Assembly: GCF_023343835.1 (NCBI RefSeq)
Contig: NC_064448.1
Span: forward strand, 14,539,531 to 14,603,530
Length of the DNA stretch: 64,000 nt
Direction: 5' to 3'
DNA from: Lagopus muta
Taxonomy: Eukaryota > Chordata > Aves > Galliformes > Phasianidae
The translations under genes were made by a program, and so were the position numbers. The notes beneath the pieces are model-generated. The model had not been told where the DNA came from and searched no databases. It worked only from the letters and a program-made list of their open reading frames with translations. Shown here one piece after another: positions 1 through 12,943 of this stretch (position 1 is the stretch's first letter; each line of letters starts with the position of its first letter).

Positions 1-775
1 TCCTCTGCCCGCCAGGTCCTCCGGAACGCCGCTCCTCCCCTCCCATCCGAGGACCCAAAATGCCCAAAAAGGCGGTCCACAGAAGCGGAGCGTGAGCTCT
101 TTAACTCCCATGGTTTTACATGATGTTCTGATGTGGATACGGGCAACAAAAATCACAAAGCCACAACAGAGTTGTAAGCTTTGATAACAGACGTAATTTC
201 GTTGCTAATGAAGTGTAGTGCCCTATTAATTGTCTTGACAAAAATCTGTCCATCTGTCCATTTTTCTGGGAACGCTCCTCTTTCATCCACAGTTTTTCTC
301 TCCTGTCTTGTTCCCTGTTGAGAGGGCAGTTGGTAGATAGAAGAAGATAGTAGCACTGGCACACCTGCCCAACACCTGGGTGATCTAGGATAGTTTTTAT
401 TTAATGAATTTGAAGATAAAAGATGGTATTTCCAAATGTGGACCATAAATTGTGGACCATATTTCAGTTATCTTTGGATGCATCTCCCTGCTTGTAAGTG
501 GTAGAGAATAGCAGGCTGGGATGTTGCAGGCAATGCTCAGAGCAGGAGTTGGCTGGTAAGGTCCCATGCTCATCCCAGGATGGCATGTGAGATCACCAGT
601 AACTGTGTGTTCTCCCTGTGTGTGCCTGTGAGCCATGGAACCGTAGGCCTGAGACCTGGTCTCAGTGACAGTGATGCTCAGTGCTCCTGGAGCTGACCAA
701 CGGGAGAGCAGTTCCAAGGGCTGCTGCTTTGTTTGCTGCGTCTGAACTGTGCCATACTCTCTCCCATTTCTGTAT
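1..775. other. Intergenic, nothing recognised
   Basis: No exon with matching splice sites, no long homologous frame and no repeat I can name. Short open frames on both strands have no family signature. Confidence 0.4.
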
Positions 776-1083
776 TAGAATCATAGAATTGTTTGAATAG
801 GAAGGGTCCCTTAAAGGCCATCTTATTCAACTCCTCTGCAATGAACAGGGACACCTACAGTTCCATCAGGTGCTCAGAGCCCCATCCAGCCTGACTGTGT
901 GCGTCTCCAAGTACGGGGCATCTACCACTTCTCTTGGCAACCTGTCCCAGTGTCTCGCCACCCTTACTATAAAAATCTTCTTCCTTATATCAAATCTAAA
1001 TCTCCTCTCTTTTAGTTTGAAATCATTTGCCCTTGTCCTATTACAAAAGAGTTTGCTAAACTCTTCTCCATCATCCTTTGACA
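776..1083 (-). mobile_element. CR1 LINE 3' fragment
   Basis: Read on the minus strand, this is the end of CR1 ORF2 and its 3' UTR. It contains the typical run FKLKERRFRFDIRKK followed by an [10 protein letters not shown]-type motif, and the 3' end lies at the ATTCTATGA-like terminus near 776. Only the C-terminal part is present, so it is a 5'-truncated copy. It lies head to head with the next CR1. Confidence 0.85.
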
Positions 1084-1089
1084 GTCCTG

Positions 1090-2466
1090 GCTTACCGAGA
1101 TGTCCCAGTGGACTGGAGACTGGCACATGTGATTTCCATCTACCAAAAGGGCTGGAAAGATGATCCTTGAAGCTCAGACCTATCAGTCTCACCTCAGTGC
1201 TGGGAAGGTTATGGAACAGATAATCTCGGGAGCCATCATGGACCAGTTAAAGGTCGACCGGGGGATCAGGCCAGGCAGCATGGGTTTATGAATGGTAGAT
1301 TCTGCTTGATAAACCTGATGTCATTCTACGACGAGGTGACCTGCTTAGCAGATGAAGGTGAGGCTGTTGATGTGGTCGACCTGGACTTCAGTAAAGCCTT
1401 TGACGCTGTCCCCCACAGCATCCTCATGGAGAAGCTGGCTGCCTGTGGTTTGGCTGGGCATGTGCTCTGCTAGGTGAAACACTGGCTGGATGGCCGGGCC
1501 CAAAGAGCTGCGGTCAGTGGAGTTAAACCCAGTTGGCTGCCGATCACGAGTCATGTCCCCCAGGGCTCAGTGCTGGGGCCACTCCTATTTAATAGTTTTA
1601 TTAATCATCTTGAGAAGGGGATTGAGTGCACCCTCAGTAAGTCTGCAGATGACACCAAGGTGGGAGGGAGCGTTGATCTGCCAGAGGGGAGAAAGGCACT
1701 GCAGAGGGACCTGCACAGACTTGATCGACGGGCCAAGGCTACGAGTATGAGTTTCAATAGAGCCAAGCGTTGGGTGCCTGATGCAAAGGGACCTTGGTGT
1801 ACTGTTGGACAGTTGTCTGAACATGAGCCAGCAGTGTGCCCAGGTGGCCAAGAAGGCCAATGGCATCCTGGCTTGGATCAGGAATGGTGTGGTGAGCAGG
1901 ACTAAGGAAGTCATCCTGCCCCTATTCTCAGCACTGGTGAGGCCTCACCTCGAGCGCTGTGTTCAGTTTTGGACAACTCCCTACAGAAAGGACATGGAGG
2001 TGCTGGAGCAGGTCCAGAGAAGGGCAGCAAGGCTGGGGAAGGGCTTGGAGAATATGTTCTATGAGCAGAGACTGAAGGAACTGGGGCTGCTTAGTCTGGG
2101 GAAGAGGAGGCTGAGGGGAGTCCTTACTGGTCTCCTCAAATACCTGAAAGGTGCTTACAGCAGAACAGGACTGCTCTCTTCTCACAGGTGACAGGACGTG
2201 GAGAAATGGCCTCACGTTGCACCAGGGGAGGTTTAGGTGGGATATCAGGAAAAACTTCTTTACAGAAAGGGTTGTTAAGCACCGGAACAGGCTGCCCAGG
2301 GAGGTGGCTGAGTCACCTGGATGTGTTAAAAAACCGTTTGGATGTGGTGCTCAGGGACATGATTTAGGGGAGGGTCGTTAGATTTAGGGTAATATGGTTA
2401 GGTCGTGGTTGGACTTAAAGATCTTTAACGTCTTCTCCAACCTGAGAATTTCTGTGATTCTGTAAT
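1090..2466 (+). mobile_element. CR1 LINE, 5'-truncated
   Basis: A plus-strand CR1 covering the middle of the ORF2 reverse transcriptase to the 3' terminus. Visible pieces are the [14 protein letters not shown] block, the [13 protein letters not shown] block, a decayed SADDTK (normally FADD) catalytic box and the [12 protein letters not shown]-terminal block, then a 3' UTR ending in TTCTGTGATTCTG. A stop near 1471-1473 and several frameshifts make it inactive. From about 1771 onward it is almost identical to the copy at 29963-30496. Confidence 0.9.
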
Positions 2467-2488
2467 TATTATTTTAAAGTCCTCCTTT

Positions 2489-2965
2489 AGGTACTGCAGA
2501 CTGCTCTCAGCTCTCCCCACAGCCTTCTCTTCTCCATGCTGCACAGCCCCAGCTCTCTCAGCCTGTCCTCATAGGAGAGGTGTTTCATCCCTGGGATTGT
2601 TTTTGTGGCCCTCCTCTGAGCACACTTCAGCAGCTCCATGTCTCCGCTGTGCTGCAGACTTCACATTTGGATGCAGTACTCCAGAAGGGGTCTCAAAGTG
2701 TTGAGATGACAGAATCCTGCTGGCCATACTTCTTTTGATGCAGCCCAGGATAAAGTTGGCTTTTTGGGTTTTGCGGGCACATTGCTGGCTCATGACCAGC
2801 TGCAATCCACCAGTACCCCGAGGTCATTTTGGCAGGGCTGCTCTCAATCCTTTCATCCTCCAGCTTGTATCAATAGTGGGGGCTGCCGTGACCCAGGTGC
2901 CAGACCTCACGCTTGCCTTTGTTGAACTGCTTGAGCTTGTGTAGGTCTCTTTGAATGGCAATATT
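2489..2965 (-). mobile_element. CR1 LINE fragment
   Basis: The minus strand carries the CR1 C-terminal half of ORF2, with a MSQQCARKTQKANFILG block, a degraded RPHLEYC-type segment and the SYEERLRELG-type segment. It is older and more diverged than its neighbour. It has no clear 3' repeat and is broken by stops. Confidence 0.75.
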
Positions 2966-2999
2966 CACAGCATCTGTTCAGTAATTTGAAATGTGCAAT

Positions 3000-5900
3000 A
3001 CAAAAACAGCCTCTCATCACACTGAAGGACATTTCATCCTGTTTTGTGATGTTTTTAATAGCCACAGCACGGAGAAGGGCAATGGAGGCAGCCTCAGTCC
3101 ATTCCAAACTTCATCCTCTGCTGGATCAAAAACTTGAAGGGTTTTGAGGCTTTTTTTTACCTCCAAATGATTTATTATTATTATTGTAGGTTTAAAGCAG
3201 GAATCAGATTTGGAAGGGAAGACGTATAGTGTGCTTGCCTTTACCACTGGGCCACCTGCTGGGTGTGCTTCTGTATCAGTATGGAGCAAATACTATTACA
3301 GTGCCATTAGTCTCATAAAACATCTGCTCTGGGCAATGCCAGATGAAGAGGAGCATCCAAGGAAGCAACTCCCAGACCACTGTGTCTCCCAAATGCTGTT
3401 TTTCCCCATGCAGTTTTAACGTGATCCAAAGTATTGCTATTTCTTAATGGCTCCGTTTTGTCACTGGAGGTAGTTAACAGTACATATTTCAACTTGGGAT
3501 TTCTCTAGTGGTTCCAAGTCTCTCTCGTACTTCGGGGAGCCTGGAACTGGACCCACCACTCCGGGTATGGCCCAGCAGTGCTGAGAACAGGGGAGGTGTC
3601 CCCTGCTGGCTCACTCCTCATGCAGCCCAGGATGCCATCAGCCTTCTTTGTGGCAAGGGCATGCTGCTGACTCTTGGTCAACGTGGTGTCCATGAAGTCC
3701 TTTCCTGTAAATCTGCTTCCCAGACAAGCGGTGCACAGCATGGATTAGCACAGAACTGAAAGATGTTTTACTTTCTCAGAAGCCACAAAGACAATAAGCA
3801 CGTGATATGGTTTTAGATATAGCTGTTTAAAATCAATTATGTGATGAGAAGATACACATTTTGACTGTGCTGTGCTTTGTGAAGTGCTGATTGTTGGGGA
3901 TATACAGTGTCTCTGAGCTGAGAGCTGCTTTTCTCTTTGCTCCATGATGGCCCATTCCACAGAGTGTAACCCTCCTCTTTGCAAAGAGACCATCCCTTGG
4001 CTTTGCTGTGGGCTTGTGAGAGTTAAAGGGTGAGGTTGCAGTAGAGGTGGGGGCTCTTCTGCATAGCAACAATAGATACGGCAGCTTTCTGAGTCCTGGT
4101 GCTGCTGGTCCAGAGCAGTGGTGTCCGAAGCCTAACATTTTTTGTTTGATGAGTTAGAAACTTCAGTAGGAGCAGAAGCAGAGAATTCTAGTTGCCTTAT
4201 AATGTGTTTTGTGGCCAGTTTCCTGTGTGTGTGTGCTGTGGTCAGCTGTCCTCAGTAAATTCAGCTCATTCTCTGTGCTGACACCTTCCCCTGTGAGGTG
4301 AGGGCAATCCAGGGACCTTGTTCTCTGTGTAGATTCCCAGACATGAAGGTTTTACTACTAGAGACCATTATTATGGAGACATCTATCTTGTTGTCAAAAC
4401 TGGTTGAAATACGCTGGCAGGGTCTGTTTGCAGACAGATGGCTGTATACCCATACACTGAGAGCATGATTGCAAAAACTGCTGCACTGGAGGAAAGCAGC
4501 CAAGAAAGAAGGCGTTTCTGGATGAAAGTTTTCTTGACGGTCTGTGATATATTATTCTTTCTAGCTTGCCTATTGTGGTGGCCTTTGTGGAGACCACAAA
4601 TCAGCCATACACGCATGGCTGGAGTGTCCTAGAATGGCATTTCTCCTTTCTGGGTTTTTTGTTAGACTGAGCAGGAGCATGAGGTTCTTTTTTTGTTCCT
4701 CAGCAGAAGGTAAGAGAGAGGAATGAGTGTGCAGAGTTTTCAGACAGGGGCTCACAATACAGGTGAGGCACAGCACAATGGTTCACCACCAGCCCACCAC
4801 TGCCCAGCCAGTCCCTGAGCAACAGCAGCCCACCTGGCCACTTGCCCCATGTTTATTGTTCTGCCTGATGCCATATGGCATGGGATATCCCTTCAGCCAG
4901 TTTGGATCAGCTGTTCTAGTTGTGTCCCCTCCCACCTGTTTATGCATGCCTGGGCAGGGGCAGCACAACTGGCAGATCCCCAAGTGTTGGCTGGGTGGTT
5001 TAGTCAATGTACCCTATTGTCTGAATGTCTCAGCACTCTTTGCTCAGAATGTAGTGTTTAACAGTCCATTGCATCATTAGATTTTATGGAGGCTGGTGTG
5101 TGATGTACCCACTCAATGCCATGCTCTTTAGCCTAGACATTTTTGAGGTTGCTTTGGAAAAATGAGTCCTGCTGTGTGGTTCAGTTCTTTCTTGGGTGCT
5201 GTGTTGCCAGAAGACTTGCTTTCAAGGGCCCAGGATATTTTTTCAGGCATTGGCATTAGGGCATGGAGAAGATTTCCCGCTGTCCAGTGGTTGCTTCCAC
5301 CACTGTGAGCACATGATATTTGCCTTGATGGGTTTGTGGTGGTGTGTCAGCCTCCATTCTCAATTAGACTTCCTCAGCGGCCATATGGGACTACTAAAGT
5401 TTAAAGAGTGACTGGATCTCGTTGATTACTCATTGTATCTCCAATCAGCTAATGGATGGGAATGGGGGAGTGTTGATTGGTGCAGTATTGTTGCCAGTGG
5501 ATTGTTGTGGCAGCAGTCATTACCTGCTGTTTTTCAACCTTCTGCCACGGCAGAGCAGAAGGGTCATTTGAGAGGCTGGGCAAAGTGGACAGATGTTTAA
5601 TCTCCATGTCCAGGGCAGCTATACCAAAAGCCCACTGTTAGCCTTTTGGGTCCTTAAAGGATGGATGGAGCCTCTGGGCCAGTCACATTGCTTTTGCCAA
5701 TCACAATTGCTTTTGCCGTTAGGCTCGCTTTGGCATCCAGTACAGTTAGCTCTTGGGATCCTCTTGTCACTCCAGAAATACAGTTGGGTTCTGTCCCTTT
5801 ATAATTTGATGGCAGTACACACCTTACATTCCTGTGTTTGATGTGCCAGACCACTGAAACCACATACTTTGATAAATCCCTTTCCTCTGTCTGGCCAGAG
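3000..5900. other. Intergenic with one small CR1 relic
   Basis: Apart from the CR1 relic at about 3505-3735, I see no exon, RNA gene or repeat that I can name. Frames shorter than 120 codons occur on both strands without recognisable domains. Confidence 0.4.
3505..3735 (-). mobile_element. CR1 LINE short relic
   Basis: On the minus strand it resembles the CR1 ORF2 segment that normally reads [19 protein letters not shown] followed by the [13 protein letters not shown]-type block. The copy is about 230 bp, heavily diverged, and lacks both ends. Confidence 0.6.
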
Positions 5901-5909
5901 GAAGGGTCC

Positions 5910-7085
5910 CTCAAGTTCCTCTTCATCATATTTGAAAAATCGTTGCTGTCAGGTGAAGTCCCTGCTAATTGGAAAAAGGGAAACATCACTCTGATTTACA
6001 AGAAAGGGAGTAAGGAAGAGCCAGGGAACTACCAGCTGGCGAACCTCATGTCTGTGCCTATGAAGATCACAGAGCAGATCCTCCTGGAAGGGATATTCAG
6101 GCAAATGAGGAATAAGGAGGTGATCTGAGACAGCCAGTAGTGCTACACCAAGTGCAGATTGTGCCTCACCGATCTAGTGGCCTTCTATGGTGGAGTGATG
6201 GCATCGGTGGACAAAGGAGGGGCAGTTGATGTTGTCTACCTGGTATTGTGCAAGGCCTTTGACATGGTCCTATACCACGTCCTTATATCTAGTGAGGTTC
6301 AACAAGGCCAAGTGCAAAGTGTTGCACTTGGGTCGAGGCAACCCCAGATATGAGTACAGATTGGGAGAAGAACTCATCAAGAGCGGCCCTGTGGAGAAGG
6401 ACCTGGGTGTCCTGATAGATGAAAAGCTGGACAGCAGTGCGTGCTCACAGACCAGAAGGCCAACTGTGTCCTGGGCTGCATCAACAGAGGGGGGCAGTAA
6501 GAGGAGGGAGGGGATCGTCCTCCTCTGCTCTGTCTTCACGAGGCCCCGTCTTGCCGCACTGTGCCCAGGCCTGGGGCCCCCAGCACAGGAAGGACGTGGA
6601 GGCGGAATTATTGGAGCTGTTCCAGAGGAGGGCAGTAACATGAGCAGAGCGCTGGAGCAACTCTCCTATGAAGAAAGGTTGAGGGAGCTGGGCTTGTTTA
6701 GCCTGGAGAAGAGAAGGCTGAGGGGAGACCTCATTGCAGTCTTCCAGTGCTGCAATGAAGCACTGAAGCAATGAAGTGAAGGGAACTTACAAGCAGGGGG
6801 GGACCAAATTTTTACATGGTCTGATAGTGACAGGACTGGCTTTAAATTTAAAAAGGGAGATTTAGATTGGATGTCTGGGGAAATGTTTTACTCAGAGGGT
6901 GATGAGATGCTGGAACATTTTTCCCTGCAAGGTTTTGGATGCCCCATCTCTGGAGGTATTCAAGGCCAGGTTGGGTGGCATCCTGGGCAGCCTGACCTGG
7001 AGTTTAGCAATCCTGCCTGTGGCAGGGGGTTGGAATGAGATGATCGTTAAGGTCCCCTTCAACCTAAGACGTTTTATGGGTCTAG
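5910..7085 (+). mobile_element. CR1 LINE with internal deletion
   Basis: A plus-strand CR1 starting at the IIFEKSLLSGEVP block and running through YKKGSKEEPGNY, the AVDVVYLVLCKAFD block and the C-terminal [20 protein letters not shown] block to a 3' UTR near 7085. At about 6290 the sequence jumps from the first reverse-transcriptase block to the NKAKCKVLHLGR block. The catalytic FADD region is therefore deleted. Frameshifts are also present. Confidence 0.88.
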
Positions 7086-7089
7086 GTGG

Positions 7090-8470
7090 AGTAGCCATTA
7101 TTTAATTACATGTAATAATGTAATAAATGTAAATAAATGTATACCAGAAGTCCATTAAGATCAGAAGTATGATTAGCTATTCATTCTGCTCAACAGAAAC
7201 TGAAGCAGTTGTTTTCCTCTTTTGGATGTTGTGTTATTTTTGCAACTCACACATCTGTCCTGCTAGCTTGAAAGTACATTTTTTCTTTTCCCTTCCTCAT
7301 GTTTTCCACATGATTATGCAGATAAAACCACAGAGTGGCACTTGACACGTACCCACTATATCCTCTGTTGTGAACAGAGAAACTTTTCTTCCTAGTAGTT
7401 GAGACACTAGACGGTACAGGTGGGAAGGAGCAGCTCTTTGAGTTGCCAGACCTCTCAGGCAGTTTCCTCACAGCCAAGATGCAGTCCACTGGGAAGGGAG
7501 AGGTTTTCTTTGTGTTACCAGAGCTGGATGACCACTATGTGCACCATTGGTTCCTCTTCATCTTTTCAGTGTGCTGGCATATGATGATTGATCCATACAA
7601 ATTTCTGTCTCATTGACTGCATGCATGGGCTTCATCTGGATCTTTGGTTAGCTGCTTGTTATCCAGGTGACCACAGATCTCTTCCAGCACAGCTAATGTG
7701 CACAGCAGACCATATGGAGTTGCTGGATACCTTTTTTTCACGGTGGTCCACTTGCCTAGTGACATACATCATCTTCTTTGAAGGAATTTGATGCCCGACA
7801 GGAATCACATCCAGAGGCTGAGGCTTGTGGGCCTTTTCCAATCCCCCTTGCCAGTGTCCTGTTCTTTAGAGAGGGATTCCAGCTGCATGACTTCCCTGCA
7901 ATAATTTACTTGTTTGACCATTTCAAAGATATTCAGAATTCTCAAGCACTGTTGTAACTAGCCTGGAGGAGAAGAGGAAGGTGGAGGAGAATGGAGAGAT
8001 GTCCTCTGCAGGTTCACCCCTGTGGAGAAAAGGTAGAAAATGTACTTGGTCGTAGTTTCACAAAATAATTCCTGAACTACGAGTATGCCAGCAGTGCTGA
8101 ATAGAAGTACCAGATTAGGCTCATGGTCACTGTTACATAGGCAGATGTTATATACAAACTGAGGAAGTCAAAACCGAACTTAAGCCAGCTCTCAGAGGTA
8201 GAGGCAGGTAGAAAGCAGTTACACAGAAAACCTTGTGAGCAAATAAATCAGTGTTAACAGCAAAGAAATCTGTGTTGTAATTGGCAACTGCTCAATGAAT
8301 GTGGTACTTACAGCAAATCACAAACATATTTTTTCTAACATGCTCAGGTTAGATCTGTTGTTATTGTGATCTGTGGGCTCCATGTTGGGTGCCAAAGGAT
8401 CTGTTGTTGTAGTTTAACCCAGTAGGCATCAGCACCACAGAGCTGATTGCCCACTTTCCCCACAGTGAGA
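7090..8470. other. Intergenic, nothing recognised
   Basis: AT-rich unique-looking sequence with no exon-like segment or repeat that I can name. Confidence 0.35.
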
Positions 8471-9010
8471 TGGGGATGTGAGAAACACGCTCAAGATCAA
8501 AAATTTCTAATCAGGCAAAGATCTCAGTGAAGAGCAGTTTATTCATTATTGCAGTAATGGGCTCCCCTGCTGACAAGGGAGAAATCGCACGACTAGTCAG
8601 TGAAATCCATCCTGTTGTATTCCCTGGGTCCAACGCAGGTAAAGCCTCTCCTGGCACTCTGGTTGAGCATCTCAGGCGCACAACCTTCCGATGCTGTTGC
8701 TACCTTACATTTCCATACAATGTCTGTTTCCAACACATTGTTTTTAGGTATGCTCTGTACTTTTTATGGTGACAGGAGGAAAATAGTCTCAAGAATTAGC
8801 ATGCTCGTTCTGTCCTGTACCAAACTCTCCCCTACCCTAGTGCCTGTGCCAATTCTACCCAGGTCGGAATGTTCCAGTCTCAACTTTACTCTGTTCAGGA
8901 GCTTTCTTTGTGAAAGGCAACTTTTCCTATGCTACATACAGAAATACTGGAAACTTCCACTGCAAAAACATGATCTACCTCTCACAGGGAAGAGACTCAA
9001 TGAAGAAAAA
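8470..9010 (-). repeat. Possible solo LTR fragment
   Basis: The composition and a TTTATT box (AATAAA on the minus strand) near 8540 recall avian LTR fragments of the kind also present at 42-44 kb. I see no second LTR, primer-binding site or retroviral frame. The call is tentative and the borders are not defined. Confidence 0.2.
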
Positions 9011-9214
9011 AGTAAAACTCTCGGATAAAGACATAATAATGGGAAGGAAAAAGGAGGAAAAGTAATAATAATAATTTAAAAAAAAAGCAAAAAGAAAAGA
9101 ATACACAAAAGGAATGATGCACAATGCAGTTTCTCATCACACACTGACTAGTGCCAAGCCAGCAGCAGCCTCCCCCCCCCCCCCCCAACAAACTCATCCC
9201 AATTTTCAGCATGA

Positions 9215-11405
9215 TCACAGAATCACAGAATTGTAGGGGTTGGAAGGGACCTCCAGAGATCATCGAGTCCAACCCCCCTGCCAAAGCAGGTTCCCTACAC
9301 CAGGTCGCACAGGTCGGCATCCAGGCAGGTCTTGAACATCTCCAGAGAAGGAGACTCCACCACCTCCCTGGGCAGCCTGTTCCAGTGCTCCTCACCTCAC
9401 TGTAAAGAAGTTCTTGCGCATGTTTGTGCGGAACTTCCTATGCTGCAGTTTCCAGCCGTTTCCCCTTGTCCTGTCTCCACTCACCACTGAAAAGAGTCTG
9501 GCCTCGCCATTCTGCCCCCCACACCTTAGATATTTATAGACCTGGATCAGGTCCCCTCTCAGTCTTCTTTTCTCAAGGCTGAACAGACCCAGTTCACTCA
9601 GCCTTTCCTCATAGGAGAGATGCTCCAGGCCCTTCACCATCTTGGTGGCCCTCCGCTGGACTCTTTCCAAGAGATCCCTGTCTTTTTTGTACTGGGGAGC
9701 CCAGAACTGGACACAGTACTCCAGATGAGGTCTTACCAGGGCAGAGTAGAGGGGGAGGATCACCTCCTTTGACCTGCTGGACACACTCTTTTTAATGCAC
9801 CCCAGGATGCCATTGGCCTTTTTGGCCACAAGGGCACACTGCTGGCTCATGGCCAACCTGTCATCCACCAGGACACCCAGGTCCCTTTCCGCAGAGCTCC
9901 CCTCCAGCAGGTCATCCCCCAACCTGTACTGGTGCATGGAATTATTCCTCCCCAGATGCAAGACTCTACACTTGCTTTTGTTAAACCTCATCCGTTTTTT
10001 TTCTGCCCAGCTGTCCAGCCTATCCAGGTCTTGCTGAATGGCAACACAGCCTTCAGGCGTGTCAGCCAATCCTCCCAACTTCGTATCATCAGCAAACTTG
10101 CTGAGGGTGGCCATTATCCCCTCATCAAGGTCATTGATGAAGATGTTGAACAAGACCGGACCCAGCACAGACCCCTGAGGAACACCGCTAGTTACAGGCC
10201 TCCAACCGGACTCTGCACCACCAACAACGACCCTCTGTGCTCTGCCAGTCAGCCCGTTCTCAACCCACCTCACTGTCCACTCATCTATCCCACACTTCCT
10301 CAGCTTTGTTATAAGGATGTCGTGGGGGACAGTATCAAATGCCTTGCTGAAATCAAGGTAGACTACATCCACTGCTCTCCCCCTATCCACCCAGCCAGAG
10401 ACAACATCATAGAAGGCTACCAGGTTGGTCAAGCATGACCTCCCCCTTGTGAACCCATGCTGACTACTCCTGATAACCTCCTCTTCTTCCAGTTGTCTGG
10501 AGATGACATCCAGTACAAGCTGTTCCGTCACCTTTCCAGGGACAGAGGTGAGGCTGACTGGCCTATAATTGCCTGGGTCTTCCTTCTTGCCTTTTTTGAA
10601 GACTGGGGTGACGTTGGCTATCTTCCAGGCACCTCCCCCGTCTTCCAAGACTTCTCAAAGATGACAGAAAGCGGTTCAGCAATCACCTCTGCCAGCTCCC
10701 TCAGCACCCGTGGATGAATCCCATCAGGTCCCATGGATTTGTGAACATTGGTGTTGCCTAGGCGCTCCCAGACCACCTCTTCCCTGACAGAAGGGAAGTC
10801 TTCCATTCCCCAGATCCTCTCACTAACCTCCAGGGTCTCAAATTCCCGAGGGGGAGCTTTTTCACTGAAAACAGAAGCAAAGAAGGCATTCAGTATCTCC
10901 GCCTTCTCAGCATCCCCCGTTACCAGAACACCCCCGTCACTTAGCAGGGGAGCCACATTCTCCCTAGTCTTCCTTTTACTGTTAATGTACTTGAAAAAAC
11001 CTTTTTTATTATCCTTTATCCCCTTTGCCAGATTTAATTCCAGGCGGGCTTTAGCCTTCCTTGTCGCATCCCTGCAGACCCTGACAACATTCCTGTATTC
11101 TTCCCAAGTAGTCAGACCCTTTTTCCACATTTCATGGGCCTCCTTCTTTCCTTTGAGTTTGTGCACGAGCTCCTTGCTCATCCACACAGCTCTCCTGCCA
11201 CCCTTTCCCGATTTCTTCCTCACAGGGACACACTGATCCTGAGCTTGGAAGAAGAGCTGCTTAAATGCTGACCAGCTCTCACAGGCCCCCTTGCCTTCCA
11301 ACACCCTAGCCCATGAGACAGCTCCAAGTAGGCCCCGAAAGAGATCAAAGTTGGCTCTCCTAAAGTCCAGGATAGCAATCCTACTTTTTGCTTTACTTCT
11401 TCCAC
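9215..11405 (-). mobile_element. CR1 LINE, nearly open ORF2
   Basis: A minus-strand CR1 of about 2.2 kb. It begins inside ORF2, after most of the endonuclease ([15 protein letters not shown]), and runs through the whole reverse transcriptase to the 3' UTR at 9215. The frame is open from about 11409 to 10618. It then shifts by one base at the GEVP(E)DW position near 10620-10648 and is open again to 9392, about 418 codons. Reverse-transcriptase marks include [27 protein letters not shown] and FADDTKL. One frameshift plus the 5' truncation inactivate it. Confidence 0.93.
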
Positions 11406-11679
11406 TCAATGATGTTGCGTGATATTCATCATCTCTCTGGCAACCTTAAGTCAGATATCCTGTTTCTGTCCCCTCCCAGCTCCTTCTGACTCTTCTCCAG
11501 CTCCTTGCTGGCAAGGCAGCAGGAAAAGCTGAAATGTCCTTGAGCATTGCTAGTGGACAGATAAAGCATTGTATGCTATCAGTTTTGTTCTCATCCTACA
11601 TCCAAATCACAGCACCAAACCAGCTACTATAAAGAAAATAAAACATCAGCCAAACCCAGAACATAATTAAAAAAATATA

Positions 11680-12040
11680 TGTGGGTGACTCCAGGAGCAA
11701 TGCCTCCTGTTTATTTCCACAGAAACTGCAACAGATGCAAAGAGCACAGTGACGGTATTTGATTGAGCAAGTTCTCAGCTACAAAGCACTATTTTTCAAC
11801 ATAGTCACTACCATTAGCTATGTATTTTTGCCAGTGATGAACAAGAGCCTGCATTCCGTGCTCATAAAAATTGCACCAGGAGAGGTGACCCGATGTGGCT
11901 GTTGCCACTGCTGAAATGAATGTTAGACCGACGTGTCTTAGCTGTGGGCTTCCCCTCCCTAACGTCTGACAGAGGTTCCACTCAGAAAGAAGGGCTGTCC
12001 AAAGGGCTGTGTGCCAGTGCCTTTGCTCCTGCTGCAACAG
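11680..12040 (-). mobile_element. Mariner-type DNA transposon remnant
   Basis: The minus strand encodes a mariner-like transposase C-terminal tail (FYEHGMQALVHHWQKYIANG, then a DYVEK ending). It is followed by sequence like the terminal region of avian mariners (AGCAATGCCTCCTGTTTATT near 11697). Only the 3' end of the transposase is recognisable. Upstream the frame fits no transposase, so this is a truncated dead copy. Mariner1_GG/Galluhop is the likely family, but I cannot confirm it without a repeat library. Confidence 0.6.
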
Positions 12041-12943
12041 TGATGCTAGGTCTTCACAGCTGCAGCTGTGCTCCTACTTATTCTCTTTTCTTCCTTTTTA
12101 TTTCTTCGGATGTTCCCCATCTGAGGTATTTTGCAGCAGGTTGAGCTTTTTGGGGCTTTTCTGCCAGCGTTTTGAACGGTGTGAGTTGCAAACGCTGTCT
12201 CCAACCCTATTTTTCACTCCTTTGGAGGTGAGGAAGGAACTCATCAGCCTGTCTGTTGTTTGCTGCCAACTCTCCTTCCACTAGTGAGGCTCCTGGACAT
12301 TATGGGACAGTGAACCAGAGCAGTGCTGTGTTATTTGTGCAGGAAGTATCTCAGAAATGCTGTATTAAAACTTTAACCGTAGTTAATGTGAGCAGTGTTG
12401 GTGGTGGGTTGCTGTCTAACACTATGGAAGCCCACGAGGAAAGGTGGGAGATCTTTGTGAGCTGCTGGATTTCAGCTATGGCAATGGTGTGTTTACAAAT
12501 CCACACCAACAGTGTTCTCATTAGACATTTAGCCTTGGAGTAGCTTTTGGCCTGTGGTGTCTGAGGAGGGGAGCAAGTACTGAGCCATCATGGACAGGTC
12601 CAGCTGAGAACTCAGATCACCAGGCAAGGCCTGAGGCCATTCAGGAGGTCCACCTGCAGGCTAAGTTCTGTGGCTACAAGGAAAGCCTGAGTTCAAGCCG
12701 GACTCCAGACTAGCAGGAGATGGTCCGTCCCTCCAACCCCCCACCACATGCTCCTTGAAATTCATGACTGGATGGATTGAACATCACAGATACTGTGAGA
12801 AATTCAGTTGCACGCAATGGATATTCATCCTGATTAAGTCTTGTTTGTGAAAATCTCCCTTATAGCCAGTTAAAGGAAAGTCAAGAGTCACTGCACAGTT
12901 GGAGAACTGAAAAGTGAACTTCAGAGACCTCTTTCTTCTCCAG
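12041..12943. other. Intergenic upstream of L3MBTL1
   Basis: No CpG island, no coding exon and no clear repeat. The main L3MBTL1 promoter is therefore probably outside this stretch or lacks a CpG island. Confidence 0.35.

Noticed and set aside
9932-10438. Plus-strand frame of 168 codons
   Set aside because: Antisense shadow of the minus-strand CR1 ORF2 at 9215-11405.
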